DNA from: Pseudomonadota bacterium | GTDB lineage: Bacteria; Pseudomonadota; Gammaproteobacteria; Burkholderiales; Burkholderiaceae_B | DNA length: 6,945 bases | Direction: 5' to 3' | NCBI GenBank assembly: GCA_023427945.1 | Contig: JAEYZR010000378.1 | Span: 1 to 6,945 of the forward strand | Part shown: piece after piece, positions 1 to 6,027 of the stretch | Numbering within the stretch: position 1 is the stretch's first letter | How the letters are laid out: every line of letters starts with the position of its first letter | Made by a program: the position numbers and the translations under genes | Notes under the pieces: generated by a model | Seen by the model: the letters and a program-made list of their open reading frames with translations, nothing else | What the model was told of the DNA's origin: nothing | Databases searched by the model: none

Positions 1-666
1 TTCCTGGGACTGGAGAGCATCGCTGATTCTGCCAGGTCGATCCGGGAATTTGGTTCAGGCACGCTGCGCGTGGCAGCAGCCGCATCGATTTCAACCAGCA
101 TTCTTCCTGATGCGGTCCGGATGTTCAGCGCACGCTATCCTTCTGTGCGGGTCGTACTGAACACCAGCGCATCGACCACGATTGCCAACTGGATAGCCAC
201 TCAGCATTGCGACATTGGTTTTGTTTCTTCCAACCCGGACAAACCCGGCGTGGTCGCCTCCGTGATACACACGGAGAACGCTGTCTGCATCATGCCTGCC
301 CGTCACAGGCTGACCCGAAAACGTCTCGTCGTACCGATCGATCTGGATGGAGAACGGTTCATCTCGCTGCCCAGTGGCAGCCCCACCCGGTTCGTCATCG
401 ATGCGGCGTTTGCGGATGTGGACCGCGTCATGGCCTTCGAATCCACTTTCGCCGAGACGATATGCAAGATGGTGGGCCAAAGACTCGGCCTGGGCCTGGT
501 CAATCCCATCGTCAGCAGATCGATGAGGTTGCCCGGCGTCGTCGCACGCCCTTTCAAGCCCGACATCCCTCTGAAGAGCTACATGCTCCTGCCCCAGCTC
601 GCACCGCGCGATGAACACATCAAACACTTTGCCAGTTGCATGCGGGCCGCGTTCAAGGCGTGTTGA
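1..666 (+). CDS. LysR-family transcriptional regulator, 3' part (effector-binding domain)
   Basis: The frame is open from base 1 to the TGA at 664-666, giving 221 visible residues; the GTG at 70 is internal, because the LysR pattern already runs upstream of it. Visible residues 1-20 (GLESIADSARSIREFGSG) look like the end of the linker helix. They are followed by the typical first strand of the periplasmic-binding-protein-like domain (TLRVAAAASIS), a RYPSVRV segment, CDIGF, and a late GLGLVNP segment, which is the usual LysR order of subdomain RD1, RD2, RD1. The N-terminal winged helix-turn-helix lies outside the window. LysR proteins bind DNA as tetramers and respond to a small effector, which cannot be predicted here. 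The gene converges on the catabolic operon, which is not the classic divergent LysR layout, so its link to that operon is unproven. Family call is firm; the target is unknown. Confidence 0.93.
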   Translation, partial: FLGLESIADSARSIREFGSGTLRVAAAASISTSILPDAVRMFSARYPSVRVVLNTSASTTIANWIATQHCDIGFVSSNPDKPGVVASVIHTENAVCIMPARHRLTRKRLVVPIDLDGERFISLPSGSPTRFVIDAAFADVDRVMAFESTFAETICKMVGQRLGLGLVNPIVSRSMRLPGVVARPFKPDIPLKSYMLLPQLAPRDEHIKHFASCMRAAFKAC

Positions 667-675
667 AACGCATAC

Positions 676-688
676 GCATGTCGCATGC
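676..688. other. short inverted repeat in the convergent intergenic gap
   Basis: The 38-nt gap between the lysR stop and the thiolase stop contains GCATG-TCG-CATGC, a perfect 5-bp stem with a 3-nt loop. It could fold in RNA from either strand, but no T-run follows on either side, so it is a poor candidate for an intrinsic terminator. No other terminator is visible between the two converging genes. Confidence 0.2.
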
Positions 689-704
689 ATCCGCCTGGGT
701 GTAT

Positions 705-1862
705 CTACACCGTCGACGCGCCGCCCAGAATGACCGTGTATTGCGACGAGAGAACTCCGCCATTGCCATGCGCCAGCGCAACCTCCGCATTTTTTTTCTG
801 GCGCGCACCGCATTGGCCACGTAACTGCCGGACCGCTTCGATCAGCAGAAAGATTCCATACATGCCCGGGTGGCAGTAGGACAGGCCGCCACCATTGGTG
901 TTCACGGCCAGCGAACCGCCTGGTGCGATACGGCCATTCTCGACAAAGGCGCCGCCATCGCCCTTCGCACAAAAACCCAGGTCTTCAAGAAACAGGATCG
1001 TGTTGATCGTGAACGCGTCGTACAGTCCCACCACGTCGATATCAGACGAAGTCAGACCGGCCTGTGCATAGGCCTGTGCGCCCGAAATCCGGGCCCCCGT
1101 GTTGACCAGATCCGGCATGTTCGAGATCGTCTGATGGGTGGTGCAGTGACCCGAACCAAGCAGATACACCGGATGATGGCGCAACGCTCGCGCGCGCTCG
1201 GGTGTCGTCAACACAATGGCGCCGCCACCGTCGGACACCAGGCAACAATCGCGGATCGTCAGGGGGTAGCTCACCATGCGCGAGGACAACACCTCCTGGA
1301 CCGTCAGGGGATTCTTTTCCCAGGCGGCGGGATTCAACAGCGCCCACTGCCGTGCAGCAACCGCCACCTCGGCAAGCTGTTCGCGGGTGGTACCGAATTC
1401 GTACATATGCCGTGCGGCCGCCAGTGCATACGCAGTCGGGGGCAGAAACGGCCTGAATGGCGACTCGTAGGGATTCCACTCGGCACGGCTGGTGTTCTTG
1501 CGGCCCATCGACCGTTGCGTGCTGCCATAGGCCACCACTGCCACTTCGCACAGTCCGGCAGCGATGGCCGCTTCGGCGCGCACCAGATGCCCCATGAATG
1601 AAGAGCCGCCTGTCGATGTCGAATCGATATAAGCCTCGGGCAGGTTCATGTATTCAGCCAGGGCCAGGCCCGCCAGGCGGCTTTGCGAAGTCGCGCAGAA
1701 AATGCCGTCGACATCCGTCACGGACAATCCACCGTCATCCAGCGCCCGATACACACCTTGCGCCATCAAGTCCAGGGCCGAGAACGCCTCGCCCACACTG
1801 CCCAGATCGGACTCGGCAACACCCACCAATACGGCACGCCCTGGTCGGAAATCGTTGTTCAT
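705..1862 (-). CDS. thiolase-like protein (SCP-x/DUF35-associated type), nucleophilic Cys replaced
   Basis: This 385-residue protein has a full-length thiolase fold of the lipid-transfer/SCP-x type. Thiolases of this group cleave or form C-C bonds in acyl-CoAs, and relatives paired with DUF35 proteins include BbsB (benzoylsuccinyl-CoA thiolase) and the Ltp2 steroid aldolase. Visible features are STSTGGSS at 81-88, where the CxTGSS nucleophile motif is expected (Ser83 in place of Cys), YDAF at 281-284, NTNGGGLSYCHPG at 321-333 with His331 of the canonical GHP motif, and HGNGGVLSS at 365-373 in place of the second Cys loop. The ATG overlaps the upstream DUF35 stop as ATGA (1862-1859), and GGAG at 1874-1871 lies 8 nt upstream, so the start is secure. 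It is the last gene of the operon. It may be a beta-ketoacyl-CoA thiolase using a non-classical site or a retro-aldolase; the sequence does not decide. Confidence 0.9.
   Translation of the reverse strand: MNNDFRPGRAVLVGVAESDLGSVGEAFSALDLMAQGVYRALDDGGLSVTDVDGIFCATSQSRLAGLALAEYMNLPEAYIDSTSTGGSSFMGHLVRAEAAIAAGLCEVAVVAYGSTQRSMGRKNTSRAEWNPYESPFRPFLPPTAYALAAARHMYEFGTTREQLAEVAVAARQWALLNPAAWEKNPLTVQEVLSSRMVSYPLTIRDCCLVSDGGGAIVLTTPERARALRHHPVYLLGSGHCTTHQTISNMPDLVNTGARISGAQAYAQAGLTSSDIDVVGLYDAFTINTILFLEDLGFCAKGDGGAFVENGRIAPGGSLAVNTNGGGLSYCHPGMYGIFLLIEAVRQLRGQCGARQKKNAEVALAHGNGGVLSSQYTVILGGASTV
790..797. repeat. 8-base homopolymer (A8 on the coding strand) inside the thiolase-like gene
   Basis: On the minus strand the codons CAG AAA AAA AAT (Gln-Lys-Lys-Asn, residues 355-358) form an uninterrupted A8. 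It includes A AAA AAT (795-789), which has the X XXY YYZ shape of a -1 slippery site. The zero frame continues into the conserved HGNGGVLSS ending, so the sequence as given is intact. Confidence 0.85.
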
Positions 1863-2257
1863 TGTTCGGACTCCACAGGCATGAACACAGGAATCGGGTC
1901 GTCCAGCCCCTCTTCGACAAGCGCCTGAAAGCGCACTCGCTGACCGATGGTCACCTGCATCGGGTCGTCGGTCACGACACGGCTCATCAATCGAAAACCT
2001 TCATCCACATCGATCAGGGCGACGTTGTAGGGGTCGCCCTTGCGCGGGTGAACGACCGATGTGCTGTACACGCTGCCCATCCCCTTGCTGATGCGCCACT
2101 GCAGGCAGTCCTGGCTCGAGTAGGGGCAGCGCACACGCGGGAAGAAGACGGCACGCCCGGCCACCGGACTGTACTGATAGGCCAGTTCGCCAGCGCGCAA
2201 GTGCTGCACGTAGCGAGCGTAGGGCGCCTGGCTCGATAGATCGTCTTGCGCCATCAT
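1859..2257 (-). CDS. DUF35 / OB-fold acyl-CoA-associated protein with degenerate zinc ribbon
   Basis: This small protein (132 residues) has the DUF35 layout: an N-terminal helix (residues about 10-25), a rubredoxin-like ribbon (about 27-55, with FFPRVRCP at 38-45), then an OB-fold beginning GMGSVYSTSVVH (59-70) and running through YNVALIDVDEGFRLMSRV and IGQRVRF. DUF35 proteins associate with thiolase-like or MaoC-like partners and help bind acyl-CoA; ChsH2 with Ltp2, and BbsA with BbsB, are known examples. Only Cys44 and Cys51 are present. The first CxxC pair is missing (YQYSPVAG) and the partner of Cys44 is Ser47, so zinc binding is doubtful. It overlaps the MaoC gene upstream and the thiolase downstream, each by ATGA, which fits a complex made in equal amounts. 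A second ATG (2254-2252) may be the true start. Confidence 0.88.
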   Translation of the reverse strand: MMAQDDLSSQAPYARYVQHLRAGELAYQYSPVAGRAVFFPRVRCPYSSQDCLQWRISKGMGSVYSTSVVHPRKGDPYNVALIDVDEGFRLMSRVVTDDPMQVTIGQRVRFQALVEEGLDDPIPVFMPVESEQ

Positions 2258-2715
2258 TTGCCCTTTACGTACATCAGATTCAGGCTTTCAGCGAACATGA
2301 CCGGACGCTCCTGTCCTTCGCGATACATGGTGTTTCCGTAAGTCAGCCGCACGCCGTCTTCCATACGCTCGCACGCCTGCAGCGTGCGCTCCAGGCGCAA
2401 GCGTGAACCGACCGGCACAGGCGAGGTGAACCGGACCTTGTTCGACCCATAGTTGATGCCCCGTCCACGCTCGCGCACCTTCACGATCCCGCTCCCCATG
2501 CCTATCATCAAAGACAAGGTCAACATGCCGTGGGCGATGGTCTTGCCATCCGGCAGCTCGCGCCGGGCGCGCTCCACGTCGACATGGATCCAGTTCTGGT
2601 CGCCTGTGATGCGGGCAAAGTCGTCGATCATGTCCTGGGTGATGTCGACCCAGTCGGTCAGGCCCAGAACCTTGCCTACATAGTCCTGCATGTCGTAAGG
2701 AGTATCGATGATCAT
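2254..2715 (-). CDS. MaoC-family (R)-specific enoyl-CoA hydratase, single hot-dog domain
   Basis: This 153-residue protein is a single hot-dog domain of the MaoC/NodN type. The hydratase-2 motif is clear: FARITGDQNWIHVDVERA at 33-50 carries the catalytic pair Asp39 and His44, followed by TIAHGMLTLSL (59-69) and NYGSNKVRFTSPVPVGSRL (88-106). Known members add water to 2-enoyl-CoAs to give (R)-3-hydroxyacyl-CoAs, usually as cytoplasmic dimers. The ATG at 2715 is preceded by AAGG at 2728-2725 (9-nt spacing). The gene follows the flavoprotein after 59 nt, the largest gap in the operon, and its stop overlaps the DUF35 start. Directly upstream of a DUF35 and a thiolase-like gene, it resembles the ChsH1-ChsH2-Ltp2 set, where hydration sets up C-C cleavage. 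Family and catalytic residues are secure; the substrate is not known. Confidence 0.92.
   Translation of the reverse strand: MIIDTPYDMQDYVGKVLGLTDWVDITQDMIDDFARITGDQNWIHVDVERARRELPDGKTIAHGMLTLSLMIGMGSGIVKVRERGRGINYGSNKVRFTSPVPVGSRLRLERTLQACERMEDGVRLTYGNTMYREGQERPVMFAESLNLMYVKGK
2261..2265 (-). promoter_or_regulatory. ribosome binding site bearing on the DUF35 start
   Basis: On the minus strand AAGGG lies 3 nt before the first ATG (2257) and 6 nt before the second ATG (2254) of the DUF35 gene. The second spacing is nearer normal, so translation may begin at 2254, giving 131 residues and a TGATG junction with the upstream MaoC stop codon. Confidence 0.45.
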
Positions 2716-2787
2716 CGTTGTCTACCTTTGAATAAGAGGTTCTCGTCCAGCAAAAAGAACAAACATGCCAAGTCTCAGACAAGAGAC
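2716..2787 (-). other. loosest joint of the operon, with a weak hairpin and T-rich stretch
   Basis: The 59 nt between the flavoprotein stop and the MaoC start are the only real gap in the operon. On the minus strand GTCTC (2787-2783) and GAGAC (2776-2772) form a 5-bp stem with a 6-nt loop spanning the flavoprotein stop codon, and a T-rich stretch including TTCTTTTT lies downstream (about 2765-2751). The hairpin is short and the T-run is not adjacent, so it is at best a weak attenuator or RNA-processing site. I see no convincing -35/-10 promoter. Confidence 0.22.
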
Positions 2788-3740
2788 ATCAGACGCCTGG
2801 ATATCAGGGTGTGAGCCTGCTCGACGATGCGCCCGACCAGCTCGGCGCAGGTCGGCACATCATCGATCAGCCCCTGGATCATGCCCACGGTCCAGATGCC
2901 TCCTTCGACATCCCCGTTTTCGTACACACCACGACCTTTGGAGCCTGCCACCAGCGGACCGATCTGCTCGATCCCCGCGCCCGACTTCTCCAGCTCGACC
3001 ACCTGCGCGGACAGGTCGTTACGCCAGACGCGACTGGTGTTGCGCAGGCTGCGCAGAATGAGCCGTGTGTCGGTTTCGCTGGAGCGGGTGATGGCCTCTT
3101 TGATACCCATGTGGGCAGGGGACTCCTGCGTGCACATGAAACGAGTGCCCATGTTGATGCCCTCGGCGCCCAGTGCAAGCGCAGCCACCAATCCCCGGGC
3201 ATCGCCGAACCCGCCGGACGCGATCACGGGAATCGTCACCTGGGCGACGGTGGCCGGAATCAGGATCAGACCAGGAATGTCGCTCTCGCCGACGTGGCCG
3301 GCACACTCGAAGCCGTCGATGGAGACAATGTCCACACCGATGTCCTGTGCCTTGCGGGCGTGGCGGGGCGAGGTGCACTTATGGAGCACGCGCACGCCTG
3401 CCGCCTTGAACGCCGCCATGTGCGCCTGCGGGTTGTTGCCTGCTGTCTCCACGATCTTGACGCCTGATTCAATGATGGCGTCCCGGTATTCGACGTAGGG
3501 CACGGGCTTGAGTGTGGGCAGGAAGGTCAGGTTCACGCCAAAGGGTCGATCAGTCATGTCCCGCACCCGCGCGATTTCACGCCGCAGATCTTCGGGAGTC
3601 GGCTGTGTCAGCGCGGTCAGCACACCCAGTGCGCCCGCATTGGAGACTGCCGCAACCAGCTCCGCGCGGCCGATCCATTGCATGCCCCCCTGCACGATGG
3701 GATGCTCGATACCAAGCATACGAGTCACGGCTGTTTGCAA
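2775..3740 (-). CDS. nitronate monooxygenase (2-nitropropane dioxygenase) family flavoprotein
   Basis: This 321-residue TIM-barrel flavoprotein carries the family signatures in order: LGIEHPIVQGGMQWIG (9-24), SNAGALGVL (33-41), PFGVNLTFLP (66-75), VLHKCTSPRHARKA (118-131), IDGFECAGHVGE (141-152, with the conserved His149), IPVIASGGFGDARGL (170-184) and GAEGINMGTRF (191-201), the last two lining the FMN phosphate. Characterised members oxidise alkyl nitronates with O2, but some act on acyl-CoA intermediates; IpdC of steroid-degrading actinobacteria is one. The surrounding acyl-CoA genes favour that second kind of role, as inference. The start is TTG at 3740-3738: it has an excellent AAGGAG six bases upstream and gives the usual family N-terminus, whereas the ATG at codon 8 would clip it. 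The gene begins one base after the CoA-transferase beta stop, so the two are probably translationally coupled. Confidence 0.92.
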   Translation of the reverse strand: MQTAVTRMLGIEHPIVQGGMQWIGRAELVAAVSNAGALGVLTALTQPTPEDLRREIARVRDMTDRPFGVNLTFLPTLKPVPYVEYRDAIIESGVKIVETAGNNPQAHMAAFKAAGVRVLHKCTSPRHARKAQDIGVDIVSIDGFECAGHVGESDIPGLILIPATVAQVTIPVIASGGFGDARGLVAALALGAEGINMGTRFMCTQESPAHMGIKEAITRSSETDTRLILRSLRNTSRVWRNDLSAQVVELEKSGAGIEQIGPLVAGSKGRGVYENGDVEGGIWTVGMIQGLIDDVPTCAELVGRIVEQAHTLISRRLMSLV

Positions 3741-3741
3741 T

Positions 3742-4425
3742 TCAATCTCCTTGTGGTGTGGGAACGCGATAGGGCACGCAATCGGAGGCCAGCGTGATGG
3801 GCGCGCCCGTGATCGCCTGCAATGCCGGCAGCGTCCAGCCGTCTGCGAGCCGCGTGACGACCAGTCCCTGCGCCGTGACCTCGATCACTGCCAGATCGGT
3901 ATAGATGCGATCCACACAATGGGGGGCCGTCAACGGATAAGTGCACTGCTGCAAGATGCGTGGCTGGCCTTCCTTGGTGCAGTGCTCCATCATCACCCAC
4001 ACGTTTTCTGCGCCCGCCGCCAGATCCATCGCGCCACCCACACCCGGGATCTGACCGGGTGCATCGACCGTCCAGTTGGCCAGATCACCATTGGCGGCCA
4101 CCTGGAAAGCGCCCAGGCAGGCAATCTGGATATGGCCGCCACGAATCATCAAAAACGATTCGCTGTGACTGAAAACGGAGGCACCCGGCAAAAGCGTGAC
4201 GGGAAACTTGCCCGCGTTGATGACATCCGGATCCTCTTCACCGGGTGCAGGTGCCGGGCCCAGCCCCAACAACCCCTGCTCGCTTTGCAGCATCAACTCC
4301 CGCCCTGCCGGCACGTAATCGGCGATCATCGTGGGCAGGCCTATCCCCAGGTTCACGCAGGAACCATCGGGAATGTCATAGGCGGCAACGCGCGCGATGT
4401 CCTGGCGGCTAAGCTTTGCGTTCAT
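3742..4425 (-). CDS. 3-oxoacid CoA-transferase, beta subunit (PcaJ/ScoB-like)
   Basis: This 227-residue protein is a class I CoA-transferase B subunit of normal length. It shows VNLGIGLPTMIADYVP (24-39), the active-site loop SEQGLLGLGP (48-57) with Glu49 at the position that forms the glutamyl-CoA thioester in this family (usual motif SENG), PGVGGAMDLAAGA (127-139), EHCTKEGQPRIL (147-158) and CTYPLTAPHCVDRIYTDLAVIEV (161-183). With the alpha subunit it would move CoA from a donor such as succinyl-CoA to an organic acid. The start ATG has AGAGG six bases upstream and lies inside the end of the alpha gene (17-nt overlap), as is common for these pairs. The acid substrate cannot be assigned: 3-oxoadipate, acetoacetate and others use nearly identical proteins. 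The retained Glu argues against an IpdB-type hydrolase. Confidence 0.94.
   Translation of the reverse strand: MNAKLSRQDIARVAAYDIPDGSCVNLGIGLPTMIADYVPAGRELMLQSEQGLLGLGPAPAPGEEDPDVINAGKFPVTLLPGASVFSHSESFLMIRGGHIQIACLGAFQVAANGDLANWTVDAPGQIPGVGGAMDLAAGAENVWVMMEHCTKEGQPRILQQCTYPLTAPHCVDRIYTDLAVIEVTAQGLVVTRLADGWTLPALQAITGAPITLASDCVPYRVPTPQGD
3747..3752 (-). promoter_or_regulatory. Shine-Dalgarno site fixing a TTG start
   Basis: AAGGAG on the minus strand (3752-3747), followed by a 6-nt spacer and TTG at 3740. It overlaps the last codons and approach to the stop of the CoA-transferase beta gene. No good site lies at proper distance before the alternative ATG (3719-3717), so it supports the non-ATG start of the flavoprotein. 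Confidence 0.75.
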
Positions 4426-5089
4426 TGGCTACCTCTACTAGACGATCCACAAAAATTCCGGGCGTCACGATGCTCTCCGGATCAAGCGCGCCCAACGGCA
4501 CGATCTCGCGCACCTGCGCGATCACCAGCCTGGCGGCACCGGCCATCACGGGATTGTTGATGCGTGCACCACGGTGATAGACCAGATTGCCCCAGCGGTC
4601 GCCACGCAGCCCTTTGAGCAATGCGACATCCCCCTTGATGGGTGTTTCCAGAACATACGTTTCGCCATCGATGACGCGTGTCTCCTTGTCCTGGGCCAAC
4701 CGCGTACCCGCCGCAGTGCGTGTGAAGAAGCCGCCGATGCCGGCCGCTCCTGCACGAATGCGCTCGGCCAGCGTGCCCTGCGGCACCAGATCGAGTTCGA
4801 TCTTGCCCGCCGCATACAGCTCATCGAAGATCGTGCGCCCCTTCAGGCCACGCGGAAACGAACACACGACTTTGCGGATCCTGCCCGCGGCCATCAGCTC
4901 GGCCACGATGTCATCGCCTACCGTGGCGTTGTTGGCCACGATCGTCAGGCCACGCGCACCTGCGTCGAGCAACGCTTCCATCAGATCGGCGGGCCGTCCC
5001 GACGAGCCAAATCCGCCCACCAGAATGACGCTGTCGTCCTTGATGCCGGCAACCGCCTCGGCCAGCGACCCTACGCACTTGTTAATCAT
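4409..5089 (-). CDS. 3-oxoacid CoA-transferase, alpha subunit (PcaI/ScoA-like)
   Basis: This 226-residue protein matches class I CoA-transferase A subunits along its whole length: VILVGGFGSSGRPADLMEAL (21-40, the GGFG-x-x-G CoA-binding loop), LTIVANNA (48-55), RKVVCSFPRG (72-81), AGKIELDLVPQGTLAERIRAG (94-114), GIGGFFTRTAAGT (116-128), and a C-terminal VTPGIFVDRLVEV (208-220). PIKGDVALLKGLRGDRWGNLVY (149-170) is the strongly conserved central block. It would form a heteromer with the beta subunit and help bind CoA. The ATG at 5089 has GGAG six bases upstream and follows the dehydrogenase stop by 14 nt. Length and motifs fit PcaI/ScoA rather than the longer IpdA. The family is certain and the substrate open. 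Confidence 0.94.
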   Translation of the reverse strand: MINKCVGSLAEAVAGIKDDSVILVGGFGSSGRPADLMEALLDAGARGLTIVANNATVGDDIVAELMAAGRIRKVVCSFPRGLKGRTIFDELYAAGKIELDLVPQGTLAERIRAGAAGIGGFFTRTAAGTRLAQDKETRVIDGETYVLETPIKGDVALLKGLRGDRWGNLVYHRGARINNPVMAGAARLVIAQVREIVPLGALDPESIVTPGIFVDRLVEVANERKA

Positions 5090-5103
5090 TTCCTGCTCCA
5101 GAC

Positions 5104-6003
5104 TCAGTCAAGGTCGTTGCCTTTCATATCGACATTGCGACGCGCGCGTCGAGCCAGATCACGCATCACCGGGCCGATCAGCGTGACATCGTCGATGGGA
5201 TCGGCGCAAGGTCCCCGACGCCAGCCTTCCATCGCCGCAAGATGGCCGCCACCGAGCTCGAAGATACGACCCGTGACGTCGTGGCTGTCGGCACTGGCCA
5301 GCCAGGTCACCGCCGGTGCGATCCAGCGCGGATGGCGTGCCTCGATCTCTTCGGGGGAACGTTCGCGCAGGCCTTCTGTCATGCGCGTCTGCGCATGTGG
5401 GTTGATGCCGTTGACCGTCACGCCATAACGCTTGAGTTCGCGCGCGGCAATGATCGTCATGGCAGCAATGCCTGCCTTGGCGGCGCCATAGTTGATCTGG
5501 CCGATGTTGCCGTACAGTCCTGAAGAAGAAGACGTATTGATGATGCGTGCGTCCACCGGCTCGCCGGTCGTCTTCACGCGCTCGCGCCAATGTGCCGCCG
5601 CGTGGTGCATGGGTGCAAACGCGCCTTTCAGATGAACGTTGATCACCGCGTCCCATTCCTGCTCGGTCATGTTGCACAACGTGCGGTCGCGCAGAATCCC
5701 GGCGTTGTTGATCAGACCATGCAAGGCACCAAAATTCTCGATAGCCGAATCGATCATGCGCTTGGCCGCCGAAAAATCGGCAACGTTTTCATGGTTGGCG
5801 ACAGCCTGCCCGCCCAGCGCCTCGATCTCGCGCACGACCGCCTGGGCCGTGCTTTCGTCGGTATCCTCGCCCGAGCGCGACACGCTCATGTCGTTGACCA
5901 CCACACGCGCACCGGCTTGAGCCAGATGCAGCGCATACTCGCGTCCTATACCGCGACCCGCGCCCGTCACAATGACCACGCGGCCTTCACATAACTTAGA
6001 CAT
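5104..6003 (-). CDS. short-chain dehydrogenase, MFE-2/HSD17B4-like (R)-3-hydroxyacyl-CoA dehydrogenase type
   Basis: A 299-residue Rossmann-fold protein with all classical SDR marks: TGAGRGIG (13-20) for the dinucleotide, Asp38 in VVVNDMS, which favours NAD(H) over NADP(H), NNAGILRDR (99-107), Asn122, Ser159 in INTSSSSG, and Tyr172-x3-Lys176. NNAGILRDR and the following SGLYGNIGQINYGAAK closely resemble the dehydrogenase domain of peroxisomal multifunctional enzyme 2, whose members oxidise (R)-3-hydroxyacyl-CoAs. About ten extra residues (near 141-152) precede the serine strand, and a charged tail of about 40 residues follows GGGHLAAMEGW, which may contact a partner or substrate. AAGGAG four bases before the ATG makes the start secure. 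It lies 24 nt after the crotonase gene. It probably carries out the 3-hydroxy to 3-oxo step of the pathway, but other hydroxyl substrates are possible. Confidence 0.94.
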   Translation of the reverse strand: MSKLCEGRVVIVTGAGRGIGREYALHLAQAGARVVVNDMSVSRSGEDTDESTAQAVVREIEALGGQAVANHENVADFSAAKRMIDSAIENFGALHGLINNAGILRDRTLCNMTEQEWDAVINVHLKGAFAPMHHAAAHWRERVKTTGEPVDARIINTSSSSGLYGNIGQINYGAAKAGIAAMTIIAARELKRYGVTVNGINPHAQTRMTEGLRERSPEEIEARHPRWIAPAVTWLASADSHDVTGRIFELGGGHLAAMEGWRRGPCADPIDDVTLIGPVMRDLARRARRNVDMKGNDLD

Positions 6004-6027
6004 AGTGCTCCTTGGTGTACCTGGCTG

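Noticed and set aside
676..704. Bidirectional intrinsic terminator between lysR and the thiolase-like gene
   Set aside because: The only stem is 5 bp and lacks a T-run on either strand; the T8 at 790-797 is coding and has no adjacent hairpin.
91..972. 293-codon minus-strand open frame crossing the lysR gene
   Set aside because: It covers both the conserved LysR domain and the conserved thiolase end in wrong frames; Cys/Trp/Arg-rich with no family pattern.
870..2239. Two plus-strand open frames (870-1601 and 1598-2239)
   Set aside because: Both are antisense to the thiolase-like and DUF35 genes; rich in Arg, His, Gln and Pro, as shadows are.
3508..4560. 350-codon plus-strand open frame
   Set aside because: It lies antisense to the flavoprotein and CoA-transferase genes, has no recognisable motif, and is expected from GC-rich codon bias; the minus-strand genes carry clear family signatures.
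4409..5089. Calling the CoA-transferase pair IpdAB ring hydrolase
   Set aside because: Subunit lengths and the retained active-site Glu49 in the beta subunit fit ordinary 3-oxoacid CoA-transferases better.
4574..5428. 284-codon plus-strand open frame
   Set aside because: Antisense shadow of the CoA-transferase alpha and dehydrogenase genes, with composition like random GC-rich translation and no domain.
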